NCBI RefSeq assembly: GCF_004216755.1
Contig: NZ_SGWZ01000002.1
Coordinates: 248,001-312,000 of the forward strand
DNA length: 64,000 bases
From: Kerstersia gyiorum
Lineage (GTDB): Bacteria; Pseudomonadota; Gammaproteobacteria; Burkholderiales; Burkholderiaceae_B
Direction: 5' to 3'
A program made the translations under genes and the position numbers. The notes beneath the pieces were generated by a model. The model worked only from the letters and a program-made list of their open reading frames with translations, did not search any database and had not been told where the DNA came from. This document shows positions 35,606 through 44,364 of this stretch, one piece after another (position 1 is the first letter of the stretch; every line of letters starts with the position of its first letter).

Positions 35606-35674
35606 GGAATTCCTAGTACATGCGAAAAGGGATGGAATGGTCCTAGCGCCGCTGCGGGAGAGCGGCAGCAGGCA

Positions 35675-37027
35675 TCAGGCGGCGCTGGCGGTATGGCTTG
35701 TCGTGACAGTCTGTGTCTGCGGAACGGGCAGCCCCAGGTGCTGGCGCAGGGTGCGGCCTGCGTAGTCCTGGCGGAACAGGCCGCGTTGCTGCAACAAGGG
35801 CACGACCTGCTCGACGAAATCCTGCAGGCCGCTGGGCAGCAGCCCCGGCATGAGGTTGAAACCGTCAGCGGCACCATGGCGGAACCAATGCTCGATGTCG
35901 TCGGCCACTTGTTCGGGCGTGCCGACGATCTCCCGATGGCCGCCGCCGGCAGCAAACTCCCCCAGAAATTCCCGCAATGTGAGGCCACTCTGCTGTGAGC
36001 GCGCCAGGATGGCGCGAAAAAAGGTATGGCCGCCATTGCCGTTGTTGGGCAGTGGCAAGTCTTGCGGTAGGGGTTCGTCCAGTTTGAGTTGCTCCGGTGC
36101 CACGCCCAGCCTGCCGGCCAGCCGGTTCAGGCTGTGTTCGACGGGCACGAGATTGATGAGCTCCTGGTGGCGCTGGCGGGCTTCGGCCTGGGTGCCGCCG
36201 AGGAATACGCCAAGGCCGGGCAGGACCTTGACGCCGTCGGGGCTGCGACCCAGCGCCCGGGCGTGGCGGCGCAGCCCCTGGGCATAGGCCAGCGCTTCCT
36301 CGAAGGATTGCGACGCGGAGAACACGGCTTCGGCATGGCGCGCAGCCAGGGCCTGGCCATCAGCCGATCCGCCTGCCTGGAAAATCACGGGATGCCCCTG
36401 TGGCGAACGTGGCTGGTTGAGCACGCCCTCGACCTGGAAAAACTCGCCCGCATGATGCACGGTGTTGAGCCTGGCGGTATCCACGAAGCGGCCGCTGGCG
36501 GCATCGCCCAGCAGCGCGTCATCCTCCCAGCTGTTCCACAGCGCCTTGACCACCGTGGCGAACTCATCGGCGCGGCGGTAGCGGTCGGTGTGGGCCAGCA
36601 CGTCTTTCTGGCCGAACTTGCGCGCCGATGATGCATCAGCCGTGGTGACGACATTCCAGCCTGCGCGTCCGCCGCTGATGAGGTCCAGCGAGGCCAGACG
36701 CCGCGCCAGGTTGTACGGGTCGTTGTAGGTGGTGGAAGCCGTGGCGACCAGGCCCAGGTGCGTGGTCGCCATGGCAATGGCTGTCAGGACCAGGGTGGGT
36801 TCCAGTGCAGTAACCGGCCCTGTCGCGAGCCCGTCGGTCGTGACGGAATCTGCCAGGAAAATGGCGTCGAACTTACCTTTCTCGGCCCATTGGGCAATGC
36901 GTATATAGTGTTGTACGTCGATGAAGCCGAGCGGGTCGTTTTCCGGCACGCGCCAGGCGGAAGGGACAAATCCCTGAAGCCAAGCGTTGACGTTCAGATG
37001 CAATTGGCGCGGGGTAGCGGTGCTCAT
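35675..37027 (-). CDS. LLM-class flavin-dependent monooxygenase (NtaA/SnaA/DszA type)
   Basis: A 450-residue paralogue of the next gene. It has LNVNAWLQGF, the FDAIFLADS motif, SGGRAGWNVVTTADAS and SPQGHPVIFQAGGS, all typical of the NtaA/DszA group. It lies 49 nt downstream of the MetQ-like binding-protein gene. A desulfonating or sulfone-oxidising role is inferred from the transporter context; the exact substrate is unknown. Confidence 0.9.
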   Translation of the reverse strand: MSTATPRQLHLNVNAWLQGFVPSAWRVPENDPLGFIDVQHYIRIAQWAEKGKFDAIFLADSVTTDGLATGPVTALEPTLVLTAIAMATTHLGLVATASTTYNDPYNLARRLASLDLISGGRAGWNVVTTADASSARKFGQKDVLAHTDRYRRADEFATVVKALWNSWEDDALLGDAASGRFVDTARLNTVHHAGEFFQVEGVLNQPRSPQGHPVIFQAGGSADGQALAARHAEAVFSASQSFEEALAYAQGLRRHARALGRSPDGVKVLPGLGVFLGGTQAEARQRHQELINLVPVEHSLNRLAGRLGVAPEQLKLDEPLPQDLPLPNNGNGGHTFFRAILARSQQSGLTLREFLGEFAAGGGHREIVGTPEQVADDIEHWFRHGAADGFNLMPGLLPSGLQDFVEQVVPLLQQRGLFRQDYAGRTLRQHLGLPVPQTQTVTTSHTASAA

Positions 37028-37076
37028 GCGGTAGCCTTTTCTGATCGGTAGGGCGGGGCGGCGGGGAGCGTGCGGT

Positions 37077-37973
37077 TCAGGGTTGCAGGCGCTGCTGGTC
37101 GGGCACCACGAAGCCTCGATAGTTGTCGTTGATGAAGGCTGCGACCTGCTCCCCCACCAAGTAGTCCACGAGCCGCTGGAGGCGCGGGTCGGACGTTAGT
37201 TCCGTGCGCGTGGTCAGTACGTTGGCATAGGGGTTGTTGTGCTTGTCCTCCAGGGCCAGGGCGCTTTGCGGGTCGATGTCGTGGGTCAGGGCGATGTCGC
37301 CATTGATGAACGAGGCCTCCACGTCCGGCAGCGATTTGGCGCGCAGCCGGGTTTCCGTTGGAATGAACTTGAAGTGCCGAGGGTTGGCGGTGATGTTTTT
37401 CTCGTCTATGGCCAGAGCTGCCGTAGATCCATCGGACTGCGGGTGGCTCAGTTCCAGCAGGCCTTGCTGCTGCAGGATGAACAATGCGCGCGGCAGATTG
37501 GTCTGTTCATTGGGAACCAGCAGGGACGCGCCATCCGGGATGTCCTTGATGGACGTATAGCGCGACGAATACAGGCCGAACACATTGACCAGCAGTGTGG
37601 CGACATTGACCAGTTTGCCCTGGGCCTCGGGGTGCGCAGCGACCCAGGAATCGAAGAAAGGCCGGTGCTGCAGCAAGGTGGCATCGACATCGCCCTTGTA
37701 GAGCAACTGGTTGGCGTCCAGGCCCTGGCTGCTTTCGATGATCTTGAGCTTGAGGCCACTGCCGTCGGCATCGGCCAGCTTCTGCACATAGCGCAAGATA
37801 TCGCCTTGCGGCGTTGGGGTGACGTAAACCTTCAGCGGCTCGTTGGAAACCGTGGCAGCGGCGTGGGCCGGTGCGGTGACGCTGCCCAGCAGCCCGGTGA
37901 GTGTCACGGAAGCCAGGGCCAGGAGAGTACGCAGCGCGTTGCGTTTGGCAGGGCGAAAGGAAGGGCGGTGCAT
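37077..37973 (-). CDS. MetQ/NlpA-family substrate-binding protein
   Basis: A 298-residue periplasmic binding protein of the NlpA/MetQ type. A Sec signal peptide ends near APAHAA; unlike classical MetQ there is no lipobox cysteine, so it is expected to be soluble. The family pattern KVYVTPTPQGDILRYVQ, NQLLYKGDVDATLLQH and DGASLLVPNEQTN (which replaces the IAIPNDPTN of methionine binders) is visible. Altered pocket motifs and the adjacent monooxygenases suggest that it binds an organosulfur compound and not methionine itself. Confidence 0.88.
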   Translation of the reverse strand: MHRPSFRPAKRNALRTLLALASVTLTGLLGSVTAPAHAAATVSNEPLKVYVTPTPQGDILRYVQKLADADGSGLKLKIIESSQGLDANQLLYKGDVDATLLQHRPFFDSWVAAHPEAQGKLVNVATLLVNVFGLYSSRYTSIKDIPDGASLLVPNEQTNLPRALFILQQQGLLELSHPQSDGSTAALAIDEKNITANPRHFKFIPTETRLRAKSLPDVEASFINGDIALTHDIDPQSALALEDKHNNPYANVLTTRTELTSDPRLQRLVDYLVGEQVAAFINDNYRGFVVPDQQRLQP

Positions 37974-38037
37974 CGTGTGGTTCCTTGTGTGAAAGCGGAA
38001 GGGAATCGCAGCGCAGCGGGGGGCGTGGAGGCCGGTG

Positions 38038-38706
38038 CTAGCGTTTGTGCTTGCGCAGCCGGATCCAGGCGTCCCCGCTCAATTGGATGGTCTGCACGAT
38101 GAGCACCATGGCAATCACCGCGATGAAAATCAGTTCGACGAACCAGCGTTGATAGCCGTAGGTCAGCGCGAAGTCGCCCACGCCGCCTGCGCCGATGGCG
38201 CCTGCGACAGCGGTGCCTTCCACCAGGCCGACCAGGATGATGGTGGCCGACGCGATGATGCCGGAGAGGGATTCGGGCAGCAGAATGCGGAAGATGAATT
38301 GCGGTGTGGTGACGCCGATGACGCGGGCGGCTTCGATCCGGCCCTGGTCCAGCTCGCGCAGATTGGCTTCTATCAATCTGGAAAAGAATGGCGTGAAGCC
38401 GAAAGTCAACGGCACCAGCGCCGCGACCGGGCCCAGCGGCGTGCCCACGATCCAGCGAGTCACCGGGATCAGGATCACGATCATGATGATGAAGGGAATG
38501 GATCTGCCGGTATTCACGATGGTATTGAGCGTGTGATAGACCAGCGGCCGAGGGCACCAGGAATTGGGGGCAGTGAGGTAGAGCGCCAGGCCGGCGGCCA
38601 CCCCCAGCCCGATGACCAGCACCCCGGAAAAGAATGTCATATAGAGGGTCTGGCCCAGGGCTTCCCAGAAATCAGGCAGGTAAATCGTCCAGTCACGGGC
38701 ATTCAT
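38038..38706 (-). CDS. MetI-like ABC transporter permease
   Basis: A 222-residue permease with five to six hydrophobic helices. FIIMIVILIPVTRWIVGT, the coupling segment EAARVIGVTTPQFIFRILLPES, and TAVAGAIGAGGVGDFAL followed by GYQRW are characteristic MetI features. Its start overlaps the end of the ATPase gene by 4 nt (ATGA), so the two are coupled. It forms a homodimer with two ATPases in the MetNI type. Confidence 0.92.
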   Translation of the reverse strand: MNARDWTIYLPDFWEALGQTLYMTFFSGVLVIGLGVAAGLALYLTAPNSWCPRPLVYHTLNTIVNTGRSIPFIIMIVILIPVTRWIVGTPLGPVAALVPLTFGFTPFFSRLIEANLRELDQGRIEAARVIGVTTPQFIFRILLPESLSGIIASATIILVGLVEGTAVAGAIGAGGVGDFALTYGYQRWFVELIFIAVIAMVLIVQTIQLSGDAWIRLRKHKR

Positions 38707-39716
38707 GTTTCCGTTACCTTTCCCAGCACAATGCTTTTTTCACGCAGGATGGAAGAAAGCGAGTGCATCAGGCTTGAGGGCTTGTCGCGAAAATCGAAAT
38801 CCACTTTGAAGCGGGCAGCATCGACACCGCCCAGGCGTTCCACACCGCCGGAGACCACGGCAGAGGCCAGATCCAGGCGTTGTGCGGCATCGGACAGGAA
38901 CGACCCCTGGGCACGGATATCCGGCAGGATCAGGTCGTAGCGCACCCAGCCGGGGCGGGGGGCGTGCCCCAGGTCGGGGGCAGGCAGCAGTTGCCGGCCC
39001 AGGTAGGAATCCGCGTCATGCAGCAGATCGCGTACCTTGCCCGCTTCGACGATCCGGCCGGACTGGATCAGCGTGACGGAATCGGCCGCATAGCGCACGA
39101 CATCCCAGGAGTGGGTGATCAGGACAATGGTCAGGTTGAGTTGCTGTTTGAGCTGCAGCAGCAAATCCAGAATGACGAGCGTCGTTTCGGAATCCAGCGC
39201 GCTGGTGGCTTCGTCGCATAGCAGGACTTCGGCATCTGCCACCAGCGCCCGGGCAATCCCCACGCGTTGCTTCTGGCCACCGGACAACTGCGAGGGATAG
39301 GCCTTTTCCTTGCCCTGCAGGCCGACCAGTTCCAGCAACTCCAGGGCTTTGCGACGGCGCGCCGTGCGCCCCACACCACGCACGGACAGGGGAAACTCGA
39401 TGTTTTCCAGCACCGTCTGGCTGTGAAAAAGATTGAAGTGCTGGAAAATCGTGGCAACCCGGCTCAGGTATCGGCGCAATGCCGCGCCACGCAGATTGGC
39501 CAGGGGCTGATCCTGGAAATAAATATCGCCGCTATCCGGACGCTCCAGCAGATTCAATAACCGCAGTAAGGTGCTCTTACCGGCGCCGGAAGTGCCGACA
39601 ATGCCGAAAAAGGAATTGCTGGGTATTTCCAGGGAAATATCGGAAAGCGCTGGCAATGTTTCCTTGCCACGGCTAAATGACTTGGAGACATGTTCCAGGC
39701 GAAATGCATGAGCCAT
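38703..39716 (-). CDS. MetN-like ABC transporter ATPase with NIL domain
   Basis: A 337-residue ATPase, the first gene of the operon. Walker A GTSGAGKS is at residues 41-48, the signature LSGGQKQRVGIARAL, Walker B VLLCDEATSALD. The C-terminal 80 residues (RYDLILPDIRAQGSFLSDAA, then RFKVDFDF) form the NIL domain, which in MetN senses methionine and inhibits transport. Retention of this domain hints that the system is also feedback-controlled by a sulfur ligand. No clear CysB or sigma-54 site was found upstream. Confidence 0.92.
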   Translation of the reverse strand: MAHAFRLEHVSKSFSRGKETLPALSDISLEIPSNSFFGIVGTSGAGKSTLLRLLNLLERPDSGDIYFQDQPLANLRGAALRRYLSRVATIFQHFNLFHSQTVLENIEFPLSVRGVGRTARRRKALELLELVGLQGKEKAYPSQLSGGQKQRVGIARALVADAEVLLCDEATSALDSETTLVILDLLLQLKQQLNLTIVLITHSWDVVRYAADSVTLIQSGRIVEAGKVRDLLHDADSYLGRQLLPAPDLGHAPRPGWVRYDLILPDIRAQGSFLSDAAQRLDLASAVVSGGVERLGGVDAARFKVDFDFRDKPSSLMHSLSSILREKSIVLGKVTET

Positions 39717-40162
39717 CGTCGGAAACCATGAAAAGACAGGGCGGGAATGCCGCCGAAAAATGCATTATTGAATTGCAGGGGATAGGCACCAACGACCGAA
39801 TTTCTATATTGATATTGGGCGGCCGGGGAATGTGCTTATGGATTCAATGTATGTATTGCGCCGGAACAGAATGGCCGGACGGATGTCGGCCCGTGCATGG
39901 CAGGCATGGCGTATGCCGGGAGGGCGGGTAAGCAGGACAGCCTGATGTCAGCAGTACGGTGGGATAATTGCCCGTTTGGCGATGTCGGCCCGGAGAGAAG
40001 GACAAAGTGTGCCCGGGAGACGTTTGTGGCAATGCAGCAGGAGTATTCTTGAGTCACGGCGGCGCGGCACTGTTTTCCGCTCGTCTGCCATTTGCCCAGG
40101 CGCCCCAGGCGGCGCGCCATCACTGGGGCTTTTCCTACAACTGGGCTATCACGTATTACGCC
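39717..40162. other. Intergenic region between the sulfur operon and the TSUP gene
   Basis: This 446-bp divergent region should carry the promoters of the minus-strand sulfur operon and of the plus-strand exporter. I see no gene, no convincing -35/-10 pair and no clear operator. The first 130 bp next to the sulfur operon are comparatively AT-rich. The TSUP reading frame is open from 39968, but the sequence before the chosen start does not look like protein of that family. Confidence 0.45.
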
Positions 40163-40945
40163 ATGGACATTGACATCATCGCCATCCTGACGGCCGTCGC
40201 ATTCTGTGCCGGATTTTTCGACGCCATTGCTGGTGGCGGCGGGTTGATTACCGTGCCTGCGCTTTTCCTGGCAGGCATGGATCCGGTGGCTGCGCTGGCT
40301 ACCAATAAATTCCAGGCCTCGGCCGGTTCGGTCTCGGCGACCGTGGCATTTGCCCGCAAGGGCCTGGTGGAATGGAAAACCGGCCGCGTCCTGGCGGCTT
40401 TTTCCATGATGGGCGGCATCCTGGGCGCACTTTTTGTCAGCTATATGGACAAGAACTGGTTGGAAGCCAGCATACCCGTCCTGTTGTTGCTGGTGGCAGG
40501 TTACTTTGCCTTTGCGCCCAGGCTGGACGACGATAAACGTAAAAAGCGCATGACACTGCTGATGTTCGCCATCCTGGTGGCGCCCTTGATCGGCTTTTAC
40601 GATGGCGTTTTCGGCCCGGGCACGGGTTCCTTTTTCATGGTCGGCCTGACACTGCTGTGTGGCCTGCCTGTCATGCGCGCCGTCAGCTTTACCAAACTGG
40701 CCAACGCTGCCTGCAATCTGGGGGCGCTGTTCATCTTCCTGTTGAAGGGGGCCATTTTCTGGCCGCTGGCCATTTCCATGGCATTCGGGGCATTTGCTGG
40801 TGCCCAGCTGGGGGCGCGTTGCGCCGTCAAGGTTGGCACGCGGCTGGTCAGACCCATGGTGGTGGTCGTCTGTTGCGCCCTGGCCATCAAGCTGCTGAGT
40901 TCCGCCGAGAACCCTTTGCGCATGGCCATCAGCACACTGTTCTGA
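40163..40945 (+). CDS. TSUP-family (TauE/SafE, YfcA-like) sulfite/anion exporter
   Basis: A 260-residue membrane protein with about eight helices. The twin family motifs FFDAIAGGGGLITVPAL near the N-terminus and FYDGVFGPGTGSFFM in the middle identify the TSUP family, members of which export sulfite, sulfoacetate or related anions. ATG 40163 (MDIDIIAILTAVAFCAGF) puts the first helix at the N-terminus. Its position divergent from the organosulfur operon makes sulfite efflux attractive: the monooxygenases would release sulfite. That functional link is inference. Confidence 0.88.
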   Translation: MDIDIIAILTAVAFCAGFFDAIAGGGGLITVPALFLAGMDPVAALATNKFQASAGSVSATVAFARKGLVEWKTGRVLAAFSMMGGILGALFVSYMDKNWLEASIPVLLLLVAGYFAFAPRLDDDKRKKRMTLLMFAILVAPLIGFYDGVFGPGTGSFFMVGLTLLCGLPVMRAVSFTKLANAACNLGALFIFLLKGAIFWPLAISMAFGAFAGAQLGARCAVKVGTRLVRPMVVVVCCALAIKLLSSAENPLRMAISTLF

Positions 40946-40973
40946 TACCTATGATTGAAAAGGACGGCAAGCA

Positions 40974-41648
40974 ATGAATTCCGAATTGATCCCGCTGACT
41001 GGCGATGCGGCGCTGGCGGAAAAACTTGCCACTTACTTTCAGCAAGTATCCGGCTGGGAAGAAGGGTGCCAGGCGCTGGGCCTGTTCACCTCGCCGGACG
41101 CCATTGCGCAGACGGAACAATTCCGCAGTTTCCATCCCTTGGTTCAGGTGCTGCAAGGCATCATCGTTGACGACCCGGGCACCAGCAGCCACCACTTCGT
41201 CATTGGATGCGCAGCCTTGCGGGGTGCCGTGCTCTACTTGACGCACGATGGCGACAGCCGCATCGTCTATGCGGATATCGACGCTTTTCTGGCGGCAGCC
41301 AGGCAGGCCTGCGCTGCCGGGGGCATGCTGGAAGATGTCGCGCCCGGCGAGGCTTGGCAGGCAACCGACCAGGCGGCATTGCAACAGTTCTGCCAGCATT
41401 TTCTGGCGACGCAGGACGCAGAGGATGTGCTGCCGGCGCTCATTCCTTCAATGGATCTCTCCGATGTGCCGGCCTTGGCCTTGCTGGTGCGCGATGAAGA
41501 CCTGTATGTGCCGGAAGCCATTTGCCGTCAGATCGCTGCGCGTCCGGCCCGGCAGTTGATGCCATTGGTGGAGCGCTGCGAAACTCATCCTCATGTCATG
41601 GTGCAACAGGCGGCAGCCAGGGCAAAAAAACGAATCGAAAGCCTGTAA
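40974..41648 (+). CDS. Conserved-looking protein of unknown function
   Basis: I do not recognise this 224-residue protein. It is soluble and acidic, with no signal peptide and no membrane helix. The middle (HHFVIGCAALRGAVLYLTHDG, landmarks FVIGC and YLTHDG) looks like an alternating beta-strand region, and the C-terminal third (ICRQIAARPARQLMPLV, HPHVMVQQAAARA) looks like paired helices of HEAT-like character. It starts 28 nt after the TSUP gene and could be co-transcribed with it. A hairpin terminator lies downstream. Normal codon use supports a real gene. Confidence 0.7.
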   Translation: MNSELIPLTGDAALAEKLATYFQQVSGWEEGCQALGLFTSPDAIAQTEQFRSFHPLVQVLQGIIVDDPGTSSHHFVIGCAALRGAVLYLTHDGDSRIVYADIDAFLAAARQACAAGGMLEDVAPGEAWQATDQAALQQFCQHFLATQDAEDVLPALIPSMDLSDVPALALLVRDEDLYVPEAICRQIAARPARQLMPLVERCETHPHVMVQQAAARAKKRIESL

Positions 41649-42012
41649 TGGGTCAATTCAAACCAGGAAAATTCCGTATTCCTGAGGCTGTTATAAATAG
41701 CAAATCCATTGGCCTCGCCTGGCTTGACGATTAAGGCCGGCTAGCAAAGGACTGACCATCGGTAATTGGCAGCAGGGAGCTGGAATGAATACACGTTTTT
41801 CATTGATGAAACCTTCCTGTCGATTGCCTCGCATCCAGAACGTCTGAGAATACGAGGCATTCTTTTCTTGCACTGTCGTTTTTTCTTTCTTTTTGATGGT
41901 TATGCCGATTGCCGGCACCAATGTCGTGAAAAGAATCGCGGCGACAGCTATATTGAAATGATTGGGCATGAATAATGCCGGTTCAGGTTTCATTTCAAAA
42001 AAGGATGTGGCT
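41649..42012. other. Intergenic region upstream of the periplasmic phosphatase
   Basis: 364 bp, more AT-rich than its surroundings. It holds a hairpin with a T-rich tail (41825-41866) and presumably the phosphatase promoter. A minus-strand open frame at 41691-41993 with one hydrophobic segment is present, but I could not support it as a gene. Confidence 0.45.
41825..41866 (+). terminator. Probable terminator after the unknown protein gene
   Basis: TGCCTCG (41825-41831) pairs with CGAGGCA (41853-41859) around a 21-nt loop and is followed by TTCTTTT. The long loop and interrupted T-run make it moderate rather than strong. Confidence 0.45.
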
Positions 42013-43047
42013 ATGATTCGTCAGTTCTCGCGCTGTGTCACGGCGGTGCTGTTGTTGGCTGTACTGCCTGCCGTCCATGCGGAAAATGCGGCGCCGGCAG
42101 CAGTCGTCGCCGATCCCTTGCCTTCCTGGAACGAGGGCACGACCAAACGCAACATCCTGGAATTCGTCAAGGACACGACCACCGAGGGCTCCAAGGATTT
42201 TGTCATCCAGAAAGATCGCATTGCCACATTCGACCAGGATGGCACGCTGTGGGTGGAACACCCGCTGTATTCCCAGTATCTGTACATACTGAGCAAGACC
42301 AACGAGCTCGTCAGCAAGAACCCTTCATACGCCGACCAGGAACCGTTCAAAACGGTCCTGAGCGGTGACATGAAGAAAATCAGTGTGCTATCGACCGCAG
42401 AAATCTTCCGCATCGCCGTTCTTGCGCAGGACGGCCTCAGCGTCGAGGAATACCAGGCCGACGTCGAAAAATGGCTGGCCACCGCACGCGACCCGCGCTG
42501 GGGACGGCCCTATACCGACCTGATCTACCAGCCCATGCTGGAATTGATGGAATACCTGCGCGCCAATGGCTACAAGACCTATATCGTCACCGGTGGAGGC
42601 CAGGACTTCGTTCGTACCTACAGCGACTCGGTCTATGGCATCCCCGTCGAACAAATTGCCGGCACCTCGTTCGGCACCCAATTCAAGTACGACCAGGACG
42701 GCAAGGCATTCCTGGCGTTGCAACCGTCGCTGTTCTTCAATGACGACTTTGGTGGCAAGGCCAGGGGCATCGGCCTGTTCATCGGCAAGCGGCCGCATTT
42801 CTCCGCCGGCAACTCCACGGGTGACCGAGAAATGCTGGAATACACCACCAGCGGCCCCGGCCGCCGCATGGGCATGCTGGTGTTCCATGACGATGCCAAG
42901 CGCGAATACGCCTATGGCCCGGCCCAGGGCCTGCCCGACACGCAGGTCGGCACCTTCACTCAGAACCTGTATGACGAAGCCGTCAGCAAGAACTGGTCCA
43001 TCATCAGCATGAAAAACGACTGGAAGAAAATCTTCAAGTTCGAATAA
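42013..43047 (+). CDS. Exported HAD-superfamily phosphatase
   Basis: A 344-residue protein. Residues 1-23 are a Sec signal peptide (VTAVLLLAVLPAVHA). The HAD motif I FDQDGT has nucleophile Asp74 and acid Asp76; motif II is IVTGGG; motif IV is GNSTGDREML. This is a non-specific periplasmic phosphatase architecture rather than a metabolic HAD enzyme. AAGGA precedes ATG 42013; an ATG at 41968 is in frame but would bury the signal peptide. It appears to be transcribed alone. The substrate is unknown; organic phosphate scavenging is a reasonable guess. Confidence 0.88.
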   Translation: MIRQFSRCVTAVLLLAVLPAVHAENAAPAAVVADPLPSWNEGTTKRNILEFVKDTTTEGSKDFVIQKDRIATFDQDGTLWVEHPLYSQYLYILSKTNELVSKNPSYADQEPFKTVLSGDMKKISVLSTAEIFRIAVLAQDGLSVEEYQADVEKWLATARDPRWGRPYTDLIYQPMLELMEYLRANGYKTYIVTGGGQDFVRTYSDSVYGIPVEQIAGTSFGTQFKYDQDGKAFLALQPSLFFNDDFGGKARGIGLFIGKRPHFSAGNSTGDREMLEYTTSGPGRRMGMLVFHDDAKREYAYGPAQGLPDTQVGTFTQNLYDEAVSKNWSIISMKNDWKKIFKFE

Positions 43048-43172
43048 CTTTCCAGGTACTTGAACCCCGGTGAGCGGTTTGCTGACTGGGGACGCTGACA
43101 TCCGAAGGTCGGTACTGCGCATCTTTGCAGATGGGGCCTGGGCGGAAATAAGCAATCGGGCCTGAAAAGCAG

Positions 43173-43207
43173 AAAAGGCACCACATTCGAAAATGTGGTG
43201 CCTTTTT
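43173..43207. terminator. Bidirectional terminator between the HAD phosphatase and tRNA-Ala
   Basis: An 11-bp perfect stem, GGCACCACATT (43177-43187) with AATGTGGTGCC (43192-43202), has a CGAA loop and is flanked by AAAA and TTTTT. It can stop tRNA-Ala transcription on the minus strand and phosphatase transcription on the plus strand. Confidence 0.85.
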
Positions 43208-43219
43208 AACTGGGAATTT

Positions 43220-43295
<76 letters not shown>

Positions 43296-43383
43296 AATGA
43301 AGAGATAAATTATATGCCTGCCATTTCAGCTTGGCAAGCATCGGCGCGGAGAATTTTGCGCCGATGTCTGGCTGTCTTCAGGT

Positions 43384-44166
43384 TCAGATTTTCAGTTCGG
43401 CCACGACAGGGGCGTGGTCCGAGGGTTGTTCGTTGGCGCGCGGTGCCTTGTCGATCAGGCTGGCGATGCAGCGGTCCTTCAGGGCATCGGAGATCAGGAC
43501 GTGGTCGATGCGCAGGCCGGCATTGCGGCGGAAGGCGCCCTGGCGGTAGTCCCACCAGCTGAAGCTTTTTTCCGGTTGCTCAAAGAGGCGGAAGGAGTCG
43601 CTCAACCCAAGGTCCAGCAGCTGTGTCCAGGCGGCGCGCTCCGGCGGCGATACCAGTACCTGGCCTTCCCATTTGGCGGGATCGTGGACGTCGCGATCGT
43701 CCGGGGCGATGTTGTAGTCGCCAAGGATGGCCAGTTTGGGATAGCGGCTCAGTTCTTCGCGCAGCCATTCGTGCAGGGCGGCAAACCAGCTCAGTTTGTA
43801 GGGATATTTTTCGCTGTCCAGTGCCTGGCCGTTCGGGCAGTAGACGCTGACGACACGGATTTCCCCGCCAGCCGGGTCGGGCAGGGTGGCGGCGACCAGG
43901 CGGCGTTGGGGGTCTTCAAAGCCGGGGATGTTGCGTACGATATCGGCACCGGGCTGGCGCGAGATAAGGGCCACGCCATTGTAGGTTTTCTGGCCGGCCC
44001 AGGCGGCGTGGTAACCCAGTTCGGTGAAGGCGGCGAGCGGGAACTTGTCGTCCTCCAGCTTGAGCTCCTGCAGGCACAGGGCGTCGACCGGGTTTGTGTT
44101 GAGCCAGTCGATGACCTGCGGCAGTCGGACTTTCAGGGAATTCACGTTCCAGGCTGCAAGTTTCAT
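43384..44166 (-). CDS. xthA: Exodeoxyribonuclease III
   Basis: A 260-residue AP endonuclease/3'-5' exonuclease for base-excision repair. It opens MKLAAWNVNSLKVRLPQV, the classical ExoIII start. The metal ligand Glu34 is in LQELKLEDDKFP, and LGDYNIAP and SDHAPV carry the catalytic Asp/Asn and His. Upstream in-frame ATGs exist, but ATG 44166 matches the family exactly. It is divergent from the AcrVA2-like gene. Confidence 0.95.
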   Translation of the reverse strand: MKLAAWNVNSLKVRLPQVIDWLNTNPVDALCLQELKLEDDKFPLAAFTELGYHAAWAGQKTYNGVALISRQPGADIVRNIPGFEDPQRRLVAATLPDPAGGEIRVVSVYCPNGQALDSEKYPYKLSWFAALHEWLREELSRYPKLAILGDYNIAPDDRDVHDPAKWEGQVLVSPPERAAWTQLLDLGLSDSFRLFEQPEKSFSWWDYRQGAFRRNAGLRIDHVLISDALKDRCIASLIDKAPRANEQPSDHAPVVAELKI

Positions 44167-44364
44167 GGGAGCGCTTGACCTCTTGATGATGATGGGTGTC
44201 GGGAGGGCCGGTCGGCCGGTTTGGGGGCGTCGACCGTGTAAGGGTGCCCGGCAATCCGTAATGGTAACAGCGCGGGCGTGGCGGCTCGGTCCTGGCCGGG
44301 CGTATTTGCAGCGCGCCGGGCCAGGCTCCCGTAAAATCCCTGCTTTCATTCAAGTTTTGCTGTC

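Noticed and set aside
41691..41993. Small membrane protein on the minus strand
   Set aside because: One hydrophobic segment is present, but there is no ribosome binding site, no family resemblance, and most of it covers the terminator and promoter region of neighbours.
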